This document shows, piece by piece, positions 60,448 to 64,000 of a stretch of 64,000 nt of DNA (its first letter is position 1; the number at the start of each line of letters is the position of its first letter). The stretch spans positions 37,850-101,849 of the forward strand of contig JAQUHB010000007.1 in the NCBI GenBank assembly GCA_028683835.1, given 5' to 3'. The position numbers and the translations under genes were made by a program. The notes beneath the pieces were generated by a model. That model was not told the DNA's origin and searched no databases. It saw nothing but the letters and a program-made list of their open reading frames with translations. The DNA is from Sulfurimonadaceae bacterium (GTDB lineage Bacteria > Campylobacterota > Campylobacteria > Campylobacterales > Sulfurimonadaceae).

Positions 60448-62975
60448 ATATTTACCTTAGCTTTTTCTTTTAACACCAAATTGACCAATTGCTTTGAACT
60501 CTCTTCCCAACTTAAAAATTTCATGGTGTCGGATTTTGGATGTTTATTCGCTTTGTATAAGCTTATCCAGTTTTTTATAGCAGATGCTAAAATCTCTGGG
60601 TCATTTGAGTTTGGAAAATAGAAGGCGTGAGTATCAGCAACCTCTTTAAATACAGGTATATCTCTTGCTATTATCGGTATTTTATATTGTGCTGCTTCAA
60701 TAAGAGGAAGACCGAAACCTTCGCCAAAACTAGCATTTATCAAAGCTGAGCTATTTTCATAAACCAGATTAAGGTCATTATCACTGATTCCTTCTAGCCA
60801 AAACAGTTGTTTGTTTAATCTTGGATGATGTTTTATTTTTTGAACCAAAGCATCAACTTTCCACCCTTTTTTCCCTATGATTAGCAGATTTAGATTTAGC
60901 CCGATTGCCCACAGTCCTTCAAAAGTGGTTAAGATTTGCTCATGTCCTTTTCTTGGTTCTATTGTTCCTACCATCAAGAACGATATACCATCTTTTAACT
61001 GCTCAACACAAACAAGATTTTTTTGTTCTGACTCCTTTGAAGAAAAAGCATTTTTGATATCTGCTCCTAAATGAAACCAGTCGATAGAGAATTTTCTTCT
61101 GCTGCTTGACATATTTCGTTTATACCAATTCTCATATTCAGAGGCAACTGTCTGAGAGATACATAAAACACCGTCACTTTTAGAAGTAGCTCTCAACCAC
61201 TCATCAAACTCTTGGCAAAGTTCTGGCCAAAAATATTCTGGAAACTGAACAGGAAGCAGATCATAAACAACATGATAGACAAAAACGCCCTTGTTTCGAA
61301 GATGTTTTATCTTCTTTGTATGTGAAATGGCGACCGATGGATGCAGGTCTAAAAAGATTAAAATATCACCATTATTGAACTCTATATGCTCATTCTGAGA
61401 TAGCTCCAAAGAGTTATCCATTACATCTATTATAGAAGTTGCGGCATAAAATTCATGGTCATGAAGAGATGTATAAACGGGGATAACTATGACATCTAAA
61501 TCCATTAACAAAAGATGTTTACATACAGACAGAGCAACTCTTTGAATACCTGTTCTGTCATTGATGTTGATTACGCTGCTCATATCTAAGAGCAGTTTTG
61601 GAGCCGAAGAGGACGCAAATGAATCAGCTAAGCTTTGCGCTATCTTCAAGATATCGGCAGCTGGTATGTCTTTATACTCGTCTATCTTTACAAACTCATC
61701 CATGCATCTCTCTATGAGTTCTTGCGAAGATTGATGTTTTATGTGCGTCTCGTTTGTATTTGTAAAATTTTCAAGAATAAACAAAAGTTGATCTGCACTA
61801 TTTTGCCAACTAAATTTTTTGGCCTGTGAAGTACCATGATGTATGAGTGTATCTCTAAAACTTGAATCTGTTAAAACTCTTTGGATTTTTAGAGACATAT
61901 CTTTTATATTAAAAGGATCGAATAAGGCGTCTTTAAAGCCTATAACTTCTGGGATACTCGCTGCATTTGAGCCAATAACAGCTGCTCCACAAGCCATAGC
62001 TTCTAATGGGGGCAAACCAAACCCTTCCTCTATTGAAGGGAAAACAAAAGCGCTGCAACAGTTGTAAAGCAGGGCTAAATCTTCATCATTTACATAACCG
62101 GCAAAAATTACTTCATTTTCAACACCAAATTTTTTTAATTTTTGCGTATGAAATTGCTTCTCCCTCTGAATCTCTCTTCCTATCATGACAAGTTGATGAT
62201 CTTTGCGCAGAGTTGGAGACAAAAGAGAGTACGCTTCATAAAGACGATCTAAATTTTTATGAAAATCGGCTCCTCCTGCGTAGATAAGAAAATTATGTTT
62301 AATTCCTATTTTTTTGAATAAAAGCTCTTTCGTCTTTTCTGTCATATTGAGGGGTTTAAAAACTGCTGTGTCTGTTGCGAGATAAACAACATGTACTTTT
62401 TCTTCGGGAGCTCCGAGCAGATTTATTATCTGTTCTTTTGAGTAGTTTGAATCAGTAATGATAATGTCTGATTTTAGTGCGGCTTCAATTTTCTCATAAT
62501 ACCATTTGCTGTTTATTGCATCCGCTAAGTAGTATTCTTTGTAGATAATGGGTGTTACATCATGAAGTGTTGAGCAAAAATATGCTTGTTTTGGTGTTGA
62601 GTTAACACTCGTTACAGCATTTTCCAAAAGACCTTCCTGTAGATTTGTTGAAAAAATAATATCACCGTTTAAACTGTTTAGGAAAATTTCTCTTGTGACT
62701 TCTCCAATCTTCCTGTTTGTCTGCAAAGATGGGTTGTTTGCTGTACAATCATAATATTGTTGCCAGATACAAATATTTTTTTGATCTATCAGCTTTTCAA
62801 ATTCAGCTCTGATAAAATCAACAGAATCACTAAAAGAGCCATTTAAAGCCAATACAAACTCATGTTCATTATGCTTTTTAAGTAGTGCTTTTACAAGACC
62901 GATGGTATAGCGTCCAACTCCGCGATGTCGGCTGAACTCGGTTTGAGCACCCTGCATATCGATTATGATTTTCAT
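60444..62975 (-). CDS. Two-domain glycosyltransferase
   Basis: 843 residues, two GT4-type GT-B cores. The first (~1-400) has GRYTIGLVKALLKKHNEHEF at the N-terminus and FPSIEEGFGLPPLEAMACGA; the second (~450-843) has INASFGEGFGLPLIEAAQYK. Both have the E-x7-E donor motif. These double transferases often build mannose-rich O-polysaccharides that are exported by Wzm/Wzt, and a Wzt-like gene is next door. Coupled by ATGA to both neighbours. Confidence 0.88.
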   Translation of the reverse strand: MKIIIDMQGAQTEFSRHRGVGRYTIGLVKALLKKHNEHEFVLALNGSFSDSVDFIRAEFEKLIDQKNICIWQQYYDCTANNPSLQTNRKIGEVTREIFLNSLNGDIIFSTNLQEGLLENAVTSVNSTPKQAYFCSTLHDVTPIIYKEYYLADAINSKWYYEKIEAALKSDIIITDSNYSKEQIINLLGAPEEKVHVVYLATDTAVFKPLNMTEKTKELLFKKIGIKHNFLIYAGGADFHKNLDRLYEAYSLLSPTLRKDHQLVMIGREIQREKQFHTQKLKKFGVENEVIFAGYVNDEDLALLYNCCSAFVFPSIEEGFGLPPLEAMACGAAVIGSNAASIPEVIGFKDALFDPFNIKDMSLKIQRVLTDSSFRDTLIHHGTSQAKKFSWQNSADQLLFILENFTNTNETHIKHQSSQELIERCMDEFVKIDEYKDIPAADILKIAQSLADSFASSSAPKLLLDMSSVININDRTGIQRVALSVCKHLLLMDLDVIVIPVYTSLHDHEFYAATSIIDVMDNSLELSQNEHIEFNNGDILIFLDLHPSVAISHTKKIKHLRNKGVFVYHVVYDLLPVQFPEYFWPELCQEFDEWLRATSKSDGVLCISQTVASEYENWYKRNMSSSRRKFSIDWFHLGADIKNAFSSKESEQKNLVCVEQLKDGISFLMVGTIEPRKGHEQILTTFEGLWAIGLNLNLLIIGKKGWKVDALVQKIKHHPRLNKQLFWLEGISDNDLNLVYENSSALINASFGEGFGLPLIEAAQYKIPIIARDIPVFKEVADTHAFYFPNSNDPEILASAIKNWISLYKANKHPKSDTMKFLSWEESSKQLVNLVLKEKAKVNI

Positions 62976-63292
62976 TTGGAACCTTTTTGTTGCAATAGAA
63001 GAAGCTCATCATAAATCTTTTTTGCCTTTGGTGGCAAAGAAGAGAATGTATGCACATCTTGCGTAGATTCAACTTGAGTAATGCTTAGGTTCTTTAATCG
63101 GTATTTTAATTTTGGAACATAGTTTAATATTTTTATTAGTTTAATTTTTAACGCTGGTTTGGCAAGTATAAAGTTTTTTACCAAGACAAGTTGTTTTTTC
63201 AAAACCCTTCTTGGTCTGCTTGAGTGAGAAAAAGTGAGCCATGCAATAGCACCATTTTTGAACCATTTTATAAATCTACTTTGTTGAAGCAT
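62972..63292 (-). CDS. Small basic protein of unknown function
   Basis: 106 residues, strongly basic, with an amphipathic start (MLQQSRFIKWFKNGAIAWLT) and a C-terminal helix (KAKKIYDELLLLQQKGSK). No family is recognised. It overlaps the glycosyltransferase downstream by four bases and the Wzt-like gene upstream by 17 bases, so it is part of the same transcript. Confidence 0.5.
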   Translation of the reverse strand: MLQQSRFIKWFKNGAIAWLTFSHSSRPRRVLKKQLVLVKNFILAKPALKIKLIKILNYVPKLKYRLKNLSITQVESTQDVHTFSSLPPKAKKIYDELLLLQQKGSK

Positions 63293-64000
63293 CTGATATC
63301 TCTTGTTTAATTAAAGTTATCTTGGGCTCTAATCTGCAAAGCCCTATAAAAATATTTCCTTCTACTCCTACAACTTCAAATTCGGCAGCAAAATCGAGCC
63401 AATGAAAACATTTTTCAGTATGATACTCACCAACATGAACAGCACAACCTAAACTATATTTTCCGACACCTATGTTTATTGGGATCTCGAACTTACAAAT
63501 ATAAACTCCAGTTTCAAGAGAGATATTTATATTTTGATAATAAGTATTTGTGCCATAAATATCTTGACCAAATTTATCTCTAATATGAATTCCTATGGTT
63601 ATATTATCAAATCTTTCAAAAGAACTTAGATACATCTCTATAGTTGATTTTTCGCCTGAGGATATAATGTTTGATTTTGATTTTTCTCCATAAATTAAAA
63701 CCTTTTCAATTTTTATCTCAAAACTCCCGTAAGAATTTTCAACTAAATCATTTACTTTTATCTCTTGTGCCTCATCATTTAATTTTGATATCAAAAAATA
63801 GTAGCTGTTCATAACGGTCTCTGGATAGCCCTCTTCAACAACTGTGCCATGGTTTAGTAAAATTACTCTGTCACAAAGAAGTTTCAATGAGTTAAGGTCA
63901 TGAGAAACATAAATTATAGACATATTTTGTTCTTTTCTCTCTTTGAGTGCTTTTGTACATTTTGCGGCAAAATGTGCATCTCCAACCGAGAGTGCTTCAT
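63276..64000 (-). CDS. O-antigen/polysaccharide ABC transporter ATP-binding protein, Wzt-like (partial)
   Basis: The gene runs off the window at its 5' end. The visible end of the ABC domain reads EALSVGDAHFAAKC, then MSIIYVSHDLNSLKLLCDRV with the H-loop His in SHD. A C-terminal domain of about 150 residues follows (TIEMYLSSFERFDNITIGI, GVYICKFEIPINIGVGKYSL), the beta-sandwich that in Wzt binds the polysaccharide's terminal group. This supports export of an O-antigen through a Wzm/Wzt transporter. The internal ATG at 63923 is not the start. Confidence 0.88.
   Translation of the reverse strand, partial: EALSVGDAHFAAKCTKALKERKEQNMSIIYVSHDLNSLKLLCDRVILLNHGTVVEEGYPETVMNSYYFLISKLNDEAQEIKVNDLVENSYGSFEIKIEKVLIYGEKSKSNIISSGEKSTIEMYLSSFERFDNITIGIHIRDKFGQDIYGTNTYYQNINISLETGVYICKFEIPINIGVGKYSLGCAVHVGEYHTEKCFHWLDFAAEFEVVGVEGNIFIGLCRLEPKITLIKQEISDASTK

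Overview
The window is AT-rich bacterial chromosome that reads as a free-living member of the Campylobacterota (former Epsilonproteobacteria), most likely a Sulfurimonas/Sulfuricurvum-like organism. The evidence is the type of genes present: an LPP20-type lipoprotein, a remote CheZ, DUF3972 and DUF4492 proteins, HemJ instead of HemG/HemY, a split glycyl-tRNA synthetase (alpha subunit alone) and a tRNA block in the order Pro-His-Arg-Arg-Leu. The genus is my inference; the phylum is well supported.

Layout. 1-5.4 kb: the second half of the ribosomal spc operon (L24 tail, L5, S14, S8, L6, L18, S5, L15, SecY, Map, IF-1), without L30 and cut off after infA. 5.4-8.7 kb: minus-strand genes for a periplasmic rhodanese, chorismate mutase, hemerythrin, a small membrane protein and a secreted nuclease. 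8.8-10.8 kb: a decayed zone with an integrase remnant, five tRNA genes behind a perfect consensus promoter, and a wrecked Na+-dependent symporter gene. 10.8-29.9 kb: housekeeping genes (thiG, purN, nnr, an unknown ATPase, kdsD, rluB, rarA, L20/L35, a CBS-GGDEF cyclase, truncated haemoglobin, a PHP phosphatase, CheZ, trhP, purE, a DUF89 protein, glyQ, mutY and a RecD-like helicase). 29.9-31.6 kb: tRNA-Arg(CCT), a degenerate second copy of its 3' half, and several small orphan genes, one of them an intact-looking 42-codon acidic miniprotein. 31.7-45.4 kb: cytochrome bd oxidase with small accessory proteins, ribA, hemB, argF, a pentaheme cytochrome, trpS, hpf, hemJ, der, an LPP20 lipoprotein, a monoheme cytochrome and a Ser/Thr-rich protein. 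45.6-64 kb: a cell-surface region with a 2-oxoglutarate dioxygenase coupled to a glycosyltransferase, a 1546-residue S-layer/RTX-like protein with DUF4214 modules, a second nidogen/RTX/DUF4214 protein, an MBOAT acyltransferase with its partner, and a translationally coupled run of multi-domain glycosyltransferases ending in a Wzt-like ABC ATPase that leaves the window.

How it fits together. The respiratory genes (cytochrome bd, hemerythrin, truncated globin, multiheme cytochrome, heme synthesis) point to a microaerobic or oxygen-sensing lifestyle. The last 18 kb looks devoted to making, decorating and exporting surface polymers and a surface protein coat. The most interesting parts are this surface block (a strongly signalled S-layer-like gene next to a DUF4214 partner and a hydroxylase/glycosyltransferase pair), a CheZ homologue with CheY-binding-like peptides at both ends, two decayed tRNA-associated integration scars, and a recurring TTTACATGTAA palindrome.
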